The position numbers and the translations under genes are program-made. A DNA stretch of 64,000 bases from Duganella sp. 1411 (lineage in GTDB: Bacteria > Pseudomonadota > Gammaproteobacteria > Burkholderiales > Burkholderiaceae_D). Below are positions 18,268-26,835 of this stretch, piece by piece (position 1 is the first letter of the stretch; every line of letters starts with the position of its first letter). The stretch spans positions 62,001 to 126,000 of the forward strand of contig NZ_JAFICD010000001.1 in assembly GCF_017833525.1 (NCBI RefSeq), written 5' to 3'. Under the pieces are notes generated by a model that saw only the letters and a list, made by a program, of their open reading frames with translations, searched no databases and was not told where the DNA came from.

Positions 18268-20535
18268 TCAGGCGGCACCTTCGAGGGCGTCGTTGCTGAG
18301 CCAGTCGTCGAGGGCGGCGGCCGTCATCGGCCGCGCGAACAGGAAGCCCTGCGCCAGCGGGCAGCCCAGCGCCTGCAGGATCTGCGCCTGGCGCTCGTCC
18401 TCGACCCCTTCGGCGATCACCGACAGGCCCAGGTTGCGCCCCAGCTGGATCACCATCTCGGCGATGCTGCTGCCGCGCGCCGAGCCGGTGATCTCGGTGA
18501 CGAAGGCGCGGTCGATCTTCAAGCGGTCGATCTGCAGCCGCTGCAGGTACGACAGCGACGAGAAGCCGGTGCCGAAATCGTCGATGGCGATGCTCACCCC
18601 CGTCTGCTTGATCTGCCCCAGCATCTTGATCAGCATGTCCGGCTCCTCCATCGCCATCGATTCGGTGATCTCGAGCTCGATGTATTGCGGCGGCGCCTGC
18701 GTGTCCTCGAGCGCCCGGCGCAGCATGTCGAGGAAGTGCGGGTGGCGGAACTGCACCTGCGAGACGTTGATCGACATCATGAAGTCGTGGTGCCCGGCCT
18801 TGCGCAGGTCGACCAGCTCGCGGCAGGCGGTGCGCATGACCCATTCGCCCAGGTCGATGATCAGGCCCGAATACTCGGCGATCGGGATGAAGCGGTCCGG
18901 CGAGATGAACTTGCCGTCCGGCGTCTGCCAGCGCAGCAGCGCCTCGGCGCCCACCGGCCGCCGCGTGGCCAGGTCGATCTGCGGCTGGTAGACCACGAAC
19001 AGCTGGTTCTGGCCGAAGGCGGTGCGCAGCGCGTGCATCATGCGCACCCGCTCGCGGATCTCGACGCCCATGCTGCGCGAGAAGTAGAAGTGGCCGGCGC
19101 GCTGCTGCGATTTGGCGCGCTTGAGGGCGATGTCGGCGTCCTTGAGGGCGTCGGCGCCGCTGCCTTCGTGCTCGGCCAGGCGCACCAGCCCCAGGGTCGC
19201 CGACAGTTGCACGTCCTGGCCGTCGATGCTGAAGGCGCGCTGGAACAGCGCCAGGATCTTGCCCGGGTTGACCTGCGACGAGTCGCCCACCAGGCAGAAG
19301 ATGTCGCCGCCGATGCGCGCCACCGTCAACTGGCCGCCCAGCTCCGATTGCAGCCGGCCGGCCACGGCGATCAGCAGCATGTCGCCGAACTGGTGGCCCA
19401 GCGCGTCGTTGGTCTCGGCGAAGTGATCCAGGTCGACCAGCGACAGCGTCGATTGCTCGCGCGCCGGGCCGGCGATGGTGGCGTCGAGGATCTCGACCAG
19501 GCGGGTGCGGTTGGGCAGCTTGGACAGCTGGTCGTAGAAGGCGGCGTTGTGCAGGTGCGAGACCAGCTCGACATTGTCGAGGCCGACGGCGACGTTGCCG
19601 CAGAAGACGTCCAGCAGCCGCTCGTTGATTTCGGTCGGCTCGCGGCAGACCTCGATGAAGGCGACCGAGTCGCGGCTGGCCTTGCCGGCGAAATACAGGG
19701 TCAGCGAGTCCGGACGGTAGATGTTGCGCCGCTCGCGCAGCGCCAGCTCCATCGCCTCGTGCACGCGCGGCTCGCGCGCGGCGGTCAGGACGGTGTGCTC
19801 GAGGTCGGCGTAGCGGCCCGACGTGGCCACGACCACCAGCTCGTGGACGCTTTCGTCGCGGCATTCCTGCACGCACAGCACGCCGCTGGTCTCCTGGCAC
19901 AGCAGCGCGCCGATCTGCGCCAGCACGCCGTCGGCGAAGTTCTTCACGCCGTGCAGGGTCATCAGCTCGGTGCTGGCCTGGACGATCTGGTTGAGGCCGC
20001 GCCGGCTGTCGTTGATCTTGCGGATCTGGTCGTACGAGCGCACGGCCGACGTCACCGTCGTGAACAGCTTGATGCGGGTCAGCTCGGACTTGGTCTTGTA
20101 GTCGTTGATGTCGAAGTCGCGGATGGCGTCGATCTCGGGCGCGTAGCCGGGCTGGCCGGTGCGCAGGATGATGCGCACGTCGGTCAGTTTGAGCGTTTCG
20201 CGGATGTAGCGCACCAGGTGCAGGCCGGCGTCGTCCTGTTCCATGACCACGTCGAGCAGGATGACGGCGATCTCCGGCTCGCTGGCGAGCAGCTCGCGCG
20301 CCTGGCTGGCCGAATACGCGTGCACGAATTCGAGCGGCCGCTGCTGCATGTCGAGGTTGCCGAGCGCGAAGGTGGTGGTCGAATGGACGTCCTCGTCGTC
20401 GTCGACGATCATGACGCGCCATACATTGCGCGCGCCGGGGGTCTCGGGGGTCGCCGGATGCTCTTCTAAGAATACCAGATCGTCTTGATCATCCTTGGCC
20501 GCTGCGGGCTCAAGTGGCGTGATCGGTGGGGGCAT
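18268..20535 (-). CDS. response regulator with DUF3369, degenerate GGDEF and EAL domains (c-di-GMP phosphodiesterase)
   Basis: The 755-residue protein has a receiver domain (about 40-155) with acidic residues D45/D46 and phosphoacceptor D95 in VILLDVVM, a DUF3369 domain (about 165-330), a GGDEF-like domain whose signature is GGDIF and so probably inactive for synthesis, and an EAL domain with intact EALLRW, EITES, DDFGTGFSS, LKIDRAF and EGVE. It is therefore expected to degrade c-di-GMP in response to phosphorylation. No histidine kinase is adjacent. The start has GGAGAAG upstream. Confidence 0.93.
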   Translation of the reverse strand: MPPPITPLEPAAAKDDQDDLVFLEEHPATPETPGARNVWRVMIVDDDEDVHSTTTFALGNLDMQQRPLEFVHAYSASQARELLASEPEIAVILLDVVMEQDDAGLHLVRYIRETLKLTDVRIILRTGQPGYAPEIDAIRDFDINDYKTKSELTRIKLFTTVTSAVRSYDQIRKINDSRRGLNQIVQASTELMTLHGVKNFADGVLAQIGALLCQETSGVLCVQECRDESVHELVVVATSGRYADLEHTVLTAAREPRVHEAMELALRERRNIYRPDSLTLYFAGKASRDSVAFIEVCREPTEINERLLDVFCGNVAVGLDNVELVSHLHNAAFYDQLSKLPNRTRLVEILDATIAGPAREQSTLSLVDLDHFAETNDALGHQFGDMLLIAVAGRLQSELGGQLTVARIGGDIFCLVGDSSQVNPGKILALFQRAFSIDGQDVQLSATLGLVRLAEHEGSGADALKDADIALKRAKSQQRAGHFYFSRSMGVEIRERVRMMHALRTAFGQNQLFVVYQPQIDLATRRPVGAEALLRWQTPDGKFISPDRFIPIAEYSGLIIDLGEWVMRTACRELVDLRKAGHHDFMMSINVSQVQFRHPHFLDMLRRALEDTQAPPQYIELEITESMAMEEPDMLIKMLGQIKQTGVSIAIDDFGTGFSSLSYLQRLQIDRLKIDRAFVTEITGSARGSSIAEMVIQLGRNLGLSVIAEGVEDERQAQILQALGCPLAQGFLFARPMTAAALDDWLSNDALEGAA

Positions 20536-20564
20536 GTGTAGCTTCTCCAGGATTGCTCGGTGTT

Positions 20565-20594
20565 CTTGTAATCAAGTATATAGCGGATTGTCAA
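20565..20594 (-). promoter_or_regulatory. sigma-70-like promoter for DUF3369/EAL gene
   Basis: On the minus strand a perfect TTGACA (20589-20594) is followed after 18 bp by TACAAG (20565-20570), giving a leader of roughly 22 nt before the ATG at 20535. Confidence 0.45.
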
Positions 20595-20843
20595 AAAGAA
20601 CGCGGATTTCCCCGGGCTTTGGACGTAACGTTGCGTACCCGTGTGCAACTAGCGTGTTGCCTGTGACTTACATGCCACGCATCGGCCGCTCATCCCATGC
20701 TTATTTGCCACATACTTGTCATGGTTGATGCCATTTTACCCAGCAATACTTGCGCTGTGGAAATTATTATCGCCGCCGGCCGCTGGGGGCGGCTGGCTGG
20801 TAGAATGAGGAACTTTCCACCTTTTTCCGAAGATTCTCTTCCT
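20595..20843. other. intergenic region upstream of aroC
   Basis: No gene is seen. A TAGAAT hexamer at 20801-20806 could be the -10 element for aroC, but no convincing -35 accompanies it. Confidence 0.3.
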
Positions 20844-21941
20844 ATGTCCGGCAATACATTTGGCAAATTGTTTTCTGTAACTACTTTTGGTGAGTCGCAC
20901 GGTCCGGCGATTGGCTGCGTGATCGATGGTTGCCCACCGGGTTTGCCCCTGTCGGAAGCGGATATCCAGCCGGAACTGGACCGTCGCAAGCCGGGCACGT
21001 CGCGCCACGTCACCCAGCGCAAGGAGCCCGACACGGTCGAGATCCTGTCCGGCGTCTACCAGGGCGTGACGACCGGCACCCCGATCGCGCTGCTGATCCG
21101 CAACGAGGACCAGCGCAGCAAGGATTACGGCAACATCGTCGACAGCTTCCGTCCCGGCCACGCCGACTACACCTACTGGCATAAATACGGCGTGCGCGAT
21201 CCGCGCGGCGGCGGCCGCTCGTCGGCGCGCCTGACGGCGCCGGTGGTGGGCGCGGCGGCGGTGGCTAAAAAATGGTTGAAACAGCAATACGGCACCGAGT
21301 TCCTCGGCTGCATGAGCCAGCTGGGCGACATTCCGGTGCCGTTCCAGGACTGGTCGCACGTGCACGACAACCCGTTCTTCGCCGCCAGCGGCGACGCCGA
21401 CCTGATCGCCCGCATGGAGACGGCGATGGACGAGCTGCGCAAGGCCGGCGACTCGATCGGCGCGCGCATCGACGTCATCGCGCGCAACGTGCCGGTGGGC
21501 CTGGGCCAGCCGATCTACGACAAGCTCGACGCCGACATCGCCTACGCGATGATGGGCATCAACGCCGTCAAGGGCGTGGAGATCGGCGCCGGCTTCCAGT
21601 CGGTGGTGCAAAAGGGCACCGAGCACGGCGACTCGCTGACGCCGCAAGGCTTCATCGGCAACAACGCCGGCGGCGTGCTGGGCGGCATTTCGACGGGGCA
21701 GGACATCACGGTGTCGATCGCCATCAAGCCGACCTCGTCCATTCGCTCGCCGCGCGACTCGATCGACAAGGACGGCAAGCCGGTGGTGGTCGAGACGTTC
21801 GGCCGCCACGACCCGTGCGTCGGTATCCGCGCCACGCCGATCGCCGAGGCCATGCTGGCCCTGGTGCTGATCGACCACGCGCTGATGCACCGCGCCCAGT
21901 GCGGCGACGTCAAGGTGTCCACCCCCGACATCACGCTGTAA
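20844..21941 (+). CDS. aroC: chorismate synthase
   Basis: AroC makes chorismate from EPSP in the last step of the shikimate pathway and needs reduced FMN. The 365-residue protein has the family signatures [18 protein letters not shown] near the N-terminus, the [12 protein letters not shown] block around residue 122 and the C-terminal [17 protein letters not shown]. The ATG at 20844 ([10 protein letters not shown]) matches the family start; the frame is open further upstream but that part is not conserved. The MFS gene begins 3 nt after the stop. Confidence 0.97.
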   Translation: MSGNTFGKLFSVTTFGESHGPAIGCVIDGCPPGLPLSEADIQPELDRRKPGTSRHVTQRKEPDTVEILSGVYQGVTTGTPIALLIRNEDQRSKDYGNIVDSFRPGHADYTYWHKYGVRDPRGGGRSSARLTAPVVGAAAVAKKWLKQQYGTEFLGCMSQLGDIPVPFQDWSHVHDNPFFAASGDADLIARMETAMDELRKAGDSIGARIDVIARNVPVGLGQPIYDKLDADIAYAMMGINAVKGVEIGAGFQSVVQKGTEHGDSLTPQGFIGNNAGGVLGGISTGQDITVSIAIKPTSSIRSPRDSIDKDGKPVVVETFGRHDPCVGIRATPIAEAMLALVLIDHALMHRAQCGDVKVSTPDITL

Positions 21942-21944
21942 GCG

Positions 21945-23141
21945 GTGCCGGCGCTGTATCCGGCGCAGGCACTGGGCTTCGCCTTATTCCTGTTCTGCTA
22001 TTACGCGCACGCGGGCACCTGGAGCACCTACGCGACGTTGTTTTTCGCCAACAAAGGCATGAGCGTGGCCCAGATCGGCGTGCTCATGTCGATGATCCAG
22101 GTGCTGCGCATCGTCGGCCCCAACGTCTGGGGCTACGTCGCCGACCATTACGACCGGCGCGTGCTGGTGCTGCGGCTGGCCGGCTTCGCCGCGCTGGCGG
22201 CGTTCTCCGGCTTCCTGTTCGGCGCCGGCTTCGCCCACTTCATGCTGGCGATGATCCTGTTGAATCTGTTCACCAGCGGCCAGGCGCCGATCTGCGAGGC
22301 GCTGATGCTGTCGGAGATGCGCGGCGACCTGACCTTCTATGGCCGCATCCGGATGTGGGGCTCGATCGGCTTCATCGTCGCCGTGACGTTGGCGTCGTAC
22401 GCGCTGGAGCACTACGGCATCGCCACCTTGCCGTGGGTGGCCGCCGCGCTGCTGGTGCTGACCATCGCCGCCGCCTTCCGCCTGCGCGACGTGCCGCGGC
22501 GGGAGCACAAGGAGGCGCCGCTGCCGCTGATGACGTTGTTGCGCCGGCGCGAGGTGCTGGCGTTTTTCACGTCGACGGCGCTGATGGTGGCGGCGCATAC
22601 GTCGCTGTACACGTTTTATTCGCTGTATCTCGAGCGGCATGGCTACAGCAAGACGGTGATCGGCGCCATGTGGTCGCTGGGCGTGACGGCCGAGGTGCTG
22701 TTGTTTTATTTCCAGTCGTCGTTGCTGAAGCGCTGGGGCGCGATGCGCATGATGTATCTGGCGCTGGGCGTGGCGGTGGCGCGCTTTGTGATGATCGGAG
22801 CGGGGTCGGATCTGCTTTGGCTGCTGATCGTGGCGCAGCTGCTGCATGCGGCCACGTTCGCGCTGCATCATTCGTCGTCGGTGATGACGCTGCAGCGCTG
22901 GTTTTCGGGGCCGTTGCAGGCGCGCGGGCAGGCGCTGTATATGAGCATCTCGTATGGCATCGGCGGCTCGCTGGGCGGGCTGTTTCTGGCGCAGTGGTGG
23001 CAGAGGGCGGGGCCGGCGTCGGTGTATTACGTGGCGGCGGTGATGTCGCTGGCGTCGGCGCTGGCGGCGGTGCTGTCGTTCAGGTGGCAGCGAACGCGCG
23101 ATACGGCTTGGTCTTGCGCGGAGACACGTAGGGCGGATTAG
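21945..23141 (+). CDS. MFS transporter (LacY/HcaT-like MFS_1 family)
   Basis: The 398-residue protein has 12 predicted membrane helices. The loop motif between helices 2 and 3 reads GYVADHYDRR. It resembles the 3-phenylpropionate/nucleoside-proton symporter group; the substrate is unknown. It uses a GTG start 3 nt after aroC, so the two are probably cotranscribed. The last six codons and the TAG stop lie inside the palindromic repeat at 23124-23221, so the native C-terminus was replaced or extended by repeat sequence. Confidence 0.88.
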   Translation: MPALYPAQALGFALFLFCYYAHAGTWSTYATLFFANKGMSVAQIGVLMSMIQVLRIVGPNVWGYVADHYDRRVLVLRLAGFAALAAFSGFLFGAGFAHFMLAMILLNLFTSGQAPICEALMLSEMRGDLTFYGRIRMWGSIGFIVAVTLASYALEHYGIATLPWVAAALLVLTIAAAFRLRDVPRREHKEAPLPLMTLLRRREVLAFFTSTALMVAAHTSLYTFYSLYLERHGYSKTVIGAMWSLGVTAEVLLFYFQSSLLKRWGAMRMMYLALGVAVARFVMIGAGSDLLWLLIVAQLLHAATFALHHSSSVMTLQRWFSGPLQARGQALYMSISYGIGGSLGGLFLAQWWQRAGPASVYYVAAVMSLASALAAVLSFRWQRTRDTAWSCAETRRAD

Positions 23142-23221
23142 GCGAAGCCGTAATCGGCCATCTTCGAGCCGTCGGCGGCGCATGCATGGCCGATTACGCT
23201 TCGCTAATCCGCCCTACGTGT
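23124..23221. repeat. palindromic repeat (family A, second full copy)
   Basis: This is nearly the same as the element at 6251-6350: outer arms start ACACGTAGGGCGGATTAGGC and end TAATCCGCCCTACGTGT, with inner GTAATCGGCCAT and ATGCATGGCCGATTAC arms. It overlaps the final codons of the MFS gene. Confidence 0.9.
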
Positions 23222-23267
23222 CTCCCCGACGTGTCTCCCCGACGTGTGTCCCCGGTTTGTCTCCCCG
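23216..23267. repeat. 13-bp tandem repeat, four units
   Basis: Units begin at 23216, 23229, 23242 and 23255: ACGTGTCTCCCCG twice, then ACGTGTGTCCCCG and GTTTGTCTCCCCG, with a decayed fifth unit to 23280. The first unit starts inside the right arm of the palindrome, so the array probably arose by slippage at its end. Confidence 0.85.
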
Positions 23268-23286
23268 GTTTCTCCGCCGGCGCGGA

Positions 23287-24783
23287 TCACACCCGGCCGC
23301 CGACCACTTCCTGCGCGTGGCGCCGTTCCACCGCGCGCACCACCAGCGTGCGCAGGTCGTTGAGCAGCGAGAACTCGGTCTGGCTCAGTTGTATCGGCGG
23401 GAACGACTCGTCCCAGTCGCCGTACAGGAAGCCGGCCGGCTGGCCATTGGCCGACAGCGGCAGGATGACGAAGCTGCGCGCCTCGGCCAGCGAGCTTTTC
23501 CACCACAGCGGCAGCTTGGCGGCGAACTTGGCGTCGCGCGCGTTTTCGATGAAGATCACGCGGTCGCTATTGAGCGCGGCGTGGAACACATTGGGTTCGT
23601 AGGCGTCGTCGAAGGTCATCGCCGCCAGCAAATTCCTGGTCCCTTCGCCGAAGGAGATCTTGGCCGCGTAGTGGCCTTCCTTGCGGTTGCGCACAAACGC
23701 CACCGCGCGCGAGAAATCCAACCCCTTGTACACCGTCTCGAGCGCGATCTGCACCATCTGGCCCGGGCTGGCCGTGTCGAGCATGTCGCGCATGTCGGCC
23801 AGGCCGCTGAGCAGGATCTTGTTGCCGGCCGCGCGCTGGCGCGTCTTGGCCAGCGCCTTGGCGCGCCGTTCGGCGGGACGCGACAGCGGGGCGATGGTCA
23901 AATCGTTGGCCGCCACCACCTTGGCCTGCTCGATGGCGTGCATCAGATTGGCCGGCGCCACGCCCAGCATGGCCGCATAGCTTTCGGTCAGCCGCGCGAC
24001 GGCGTCGTCGCCGGCCGGGTCGTCGTGCCACAGCGATTCGGCGCACATGGCCGACATCGTCGACAGGCCGGCGATCCAGTCCGACGCGCTGACCTCCGCG
24101 CCTTCCGCGGTCGGCGCCAGCTTGCGCATGCCCTTGATCAAACTGGCCGGCAGGCCCCAGTGCAGGGCGGCGGCGTGGCCGATCTCCTCCATGCTCAGCC
24201 CCAGCACCTCGGGGGCGACGTCGTCGACGCCGCGGCCGTCCTGCTCGGCCAGGCGCTGCAAGTCGGTCCAGCGCTCCGGCATATAGAACGTCATCATCAT
24301 GCGGCCCAGCGTGTGCAGCATCGAACACACCACGGCCGCCTCGCCATGCGGGCTTTCGGCGGTGTAGGCGATCTGCTGGGCGACGATCCCCGCCAGCACC
24401 GCCTTTTCCATTTCGATGTGGGCGATGGTGGCGTCGCTGGAGGTCGTGGCCAGCTCCTCGATCAGTTTGAGGCCGAGCGCGAGATGGCCGATGGTCTCGG
24501 TGCCCAGCACCAGCACCGCCTTCGAGACGGTGGAAACGTGCTGGCCGAAGGCCGAGTACATGCCGCTGTTGGCCAGCCGCAGCACCTTTTGCGTGAGCAC
24601 CGGGTCCGACAGCACGGTGCGGGTCATGTTGAATTCCTGGTCGTCCTCGCCGCGCATGGCGCTCAGGATGGCGGTGATGGCCTTGGCGAAGCCGGGCATG
24701 TCGCCCTGGCGGCGCGTGCAGTCCCACAACTGGGCCAGCGTTTGGTCGCCCAGCGGCGTGCCGGCTTTGAAGCCGCCGGTCAT
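23287..24783 (-). CDS. HDOD-domain signalling protein with C-terminal GAF-like domain
   Basis: The 498-residue protein has an HDOD domain over about residues 15-215 (DPVLTQKVLRLANSGMYS, VSTVSKAVLVLGTETI) and a GAF-like region over about 330-485. HDOD is a catalytically inactive HD-like domain used in signalling, often with c-di-GMP proteins. Its ATG overlaps the stop of the upstream PAS-GGDEF-EAL gene (ATGA), which strongly suggests they act together. Biochemical function is unknown. Confidence 0.87.
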   Translation of the reverse strand: MTGGFKAGTPLGDQTLAQLWDCTRRQGDMPGFAKAITAILSAMRGEDDQEFNMTRTVLSDPVLTQKVLRLANSGMYSAFGQHVSTVSKAVLVLGTETIGHLALGLKLIEELATTSSDATIAHIEMEKAVLAGIVAQQIAYTAESPHGEAAVVCSMLHTLGRMMMTFYMPERWTDLQRLAEQDGRGVDDVAPEVLGLSMEEIGHAAALHWGLPASLIKGMRKLAPTAEGAEVSASDWIAGLSTMSAMCAESLWHDDPAGDDAVARLTESYAAMLGVAPANLMHAIEQAKVVAANDLTIAPLSRPAERRAKALAKTRQRAAGNKILLSGLADMRDMLDTASPGQMVQIALETVYKGLDFSRAVAFVRNRKEGHYAAKISFGEGTRNLLAAMTFDDAYEPNVFHAALNSDRVIFIENARDAKFAAKLPLWWKSSLAEARSFVILPLSANGQPAGFLYGDWDESFPPIQLSQTEFSLLNDLRTLVVRAVERRHAQEVVGGRV

Positions 24784-26537
24784 TGCGACACCTGCCGCAG
24801 GTCGGCCGGCACCACCTTGACGTGGATGCTTTCCTTGAGCGCGGCCAGCGCGACGTTGGCCGGCATCGGCTTGCCGGTCAGGTAGCCCTGGATGTACTGG
24901 CAGCCGCGCTGTTCAAGGAAGTGCAGCTGCTCCTCGGTTTCGACGCCCTCGGCCACCACCGACAAGTCCAGGTGCTTGGCCAGGTCGAGCACGGCGTTGC
25001 AGATGGCGCCGTCCTTTTGCGAGTCGGGCAGGTCGCGGATGAAGGCGCGGTCGATCTTGAGCACCGAGATGGGAAAGCGCTTGAGGTAGGCCAGCGACGA
25101 ATAGCCGGTGCCGAAATCGTCAATCGCGATGCGGGCGTTGCGCTCCGCCATTTTGGACAGGATCGATTCGGCGTGGACCGGATCGATCATCAATGTGCCT
25201 TCTGTAATTTCCAACACCAATTGCCCACCCAGTAGGCCCGAGAACGCGATGGCGTCGTCGAGCACGTCAAGAAACTTATCATTACGGAATTGCCGTGGGC
25301 TAATATTAACAGAGATGTAGAGCGGGCGTTTCGCCACCTCCTCGAACTGCTTGAGCTGCACGCAAGCGGCCTTGAGGGCCCAGGCGCCGAGCAGGTTGAT
25401 CAAGCCGTTGGTCTCGGCGATCGGGATGAAGCGGGCCGGCGGCACCATGCCCAGGGTCGGGTGCTTCCAGCGCATCAGCGTCTCGAAGCCCTGGATCTCG
25501 CGCGTTTTGGTGTCGACGATCGGCTGGTAGTAGAGCAGGAACTCGCCTTCGCGCACCGCCTGGAACATCGCCGCCTCGAGCGAGATGTCGTGCGCCGGCG
25601 GGCCGGCCTCGGACGGGCTGTAGACCACGCAGCGCGCCTTGCCGGTCTCCTTGGCGCGCGACATGGCGGCGTCGGCCAGCGCCACCAGCCGCACCTCGTC
25701 CTCGGCGTGGGTCGGATAGACGGCCACGCCGACCGAGGCGCCGATGTAGATGGTGTGGTGGTCGATTTCGAACGGCGACTGCAGCGTGGCGATCAGGCGG
25801 CCGGTGACCAGTTTGATCTGCGCTTCGGTGGCGGTGCCCGGCAGCACGGCGACGAATTCGTCGCCGCCGACGCGGGCCAGGGTGTCGCTGTCGCGCAGCG
25901 TCTTGCGCAGGCGGGCGGCGGCCACGCGCAACAGCGCGTCGCCGGTCGGGTGGCCCAGGCCGTCGTTGACCTTCTTGAAGCCATCGAGGCCGATGGTGGC
26001 CACCGCGAAGCCCTGGCCCGAGCGGCGCGCGTTGGCGATCACCATGCGCATGCGGTCCGACAGCAGCAGGCGGTTGGGCAGTTCGGTGAGCGCGTCGTGG
26101 GTGGCCATGTGGCGCAGCCGTTCCTCGGTGGCGTGCTGGATCGTCATGTCGCGCCCGACCACCAGCAGCCCGGCGACGTCTTGCGGGTCGACGTAGCGGG
26201 AGATGCGCAGTTCGTGCCAGACCTCGGCGTCGGGCGTCTTGACGCGCACCTCGATCAGGCGCGCGGTGCCCGACTCGGCGGCGTCCGCCAGCGCGGCCGC
26301 CAGCGGCGCCTGGTCGGCTTCGCATACCAGCGTGGCCAGCGTGCCGCCGGCCAGCGCGGTCGGGCGCGCCAGCAACGCGGTCGCGCGCCGGCTGGCGAAG
26401 ATGATGTCACCGTGCCGGTCGAGGCGGAAAACGACATCGCCAGCCTCCTCCATGAGGTGGTCCGCGAGGTGATCCGCGAGGTGATCCGACTCGTGGCGCG
26501 CATCGCGCGCAGGCTGTGATGGATGGGTGGGGTGCAT
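24780..26537 (-). CDS. PAS-GGDEF-EAL c-di-GMP enzyme
   Basis: The 585-residue protein has a PAS-type sensor (about 28-140), a GGDEF domain with intact ARVGGDEFVAVLPG and an EAL domain whose signature is ETL (FETLMRW) but keeps the other catalytic motifs: SVNISPRQF, LEITEGTL, DDFGTGYSS, LKIDRAF and EGVE. It may both make and degrade c-di-GMP; which activity dominates cannot be read. It has no membrane helix. The N-terminus contains a short DHLA repeat. The HDOD gene overlaps it downstream. Confidence 0.9.
   Translation of the reverse strand: MHPTHPSQPARDARHESDHLADHLADHLMEEAGDVVFRLDRHGDIIFASRRATALLARPTALAGGTLATLVCEADQAPLAAALADAAESGTARLIEVRVKTPDAEVWHELRISRYVDPQDVAGLLVVGRDMTIQHATEERLRHMATHDALTELPNRLLLSDRMRMVIANARRSGQGFAVATIGLDGFKKVNDGLGHPTGDALLRVAAARLRKTLRDSDTLARVGGDEFVAVLPGTATEAQIKLVTGRLIATLQSPFEIDHHTIYIGASVGVAVYPTHAEDEVRLVALADAAMSRAKETGKARCVVYSPSEAGPPAHDISLEAAMFQAVREGEFLLYYQPIVDTKTREIQGFETLMRWKHPTLGMVPPARFIPIAETNGLINLLGAWALKAACVQLKQFEEVAKRPLYISVNISPRQFRNDKFLDVLDDAIAFSGLLGGQLVLEITEGTLMIDPVHAESILSKMAERNARIAIDDFGTGYSSLAYLKRFPISVLKIDRAFIRDLPDSQKDGAICNAVLDLAKHLDLSVVAEGVETEEQLHFLEQRGCQYIQGYLTGKPMPANVALAALKESIHVKVVPADLRQVSQ
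26454..26489. repeat. 12-bp in-frame tandem repeat, three units
   Basis: Three 12-bp units (GAGGTGGTCCGC, GAGGTGATCCGC, GAGGTGATCCGA on the plus strand) encode DHLADHLADHLM in the N-terminal region of the GGDEF-EAL protein. The period keeps the frame, so copy number could vary without breaking the gene. Confidence 0.8.
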
Positions 26538-26835
26538 CGCGGTTCTACGCTTTCAAGTTATTCATGTAACAATTGGGATGCATTTGTCTAGCAAAACCAG
26601 AACGAAATGTATCATTGATGAGTTCGGATTTACATGAAAAACGGCAACATTCCTTCGAGTTTTACTCATTTCTATTGAGAAACCTCTAAAGATGTGCTGT
26701 CAGAGCGAAGAAAGGCCTGCCGGCGGGCCGGATAATGCCTTCCTGGAGGCCGGGCGAGCGCTTGCCCGGCAGCGTGGTTTGCGCTAGTCTGAATTGTCAA
26801 ATCGACCCCAATATCGCACGCGAGGAGATCTTGCC

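Noticed and set aside
23216..23280. CRISPR-like short repeat array
   Set aside because: The 13-bp units are directly adjacent with no spacers, and no cas genes are present.
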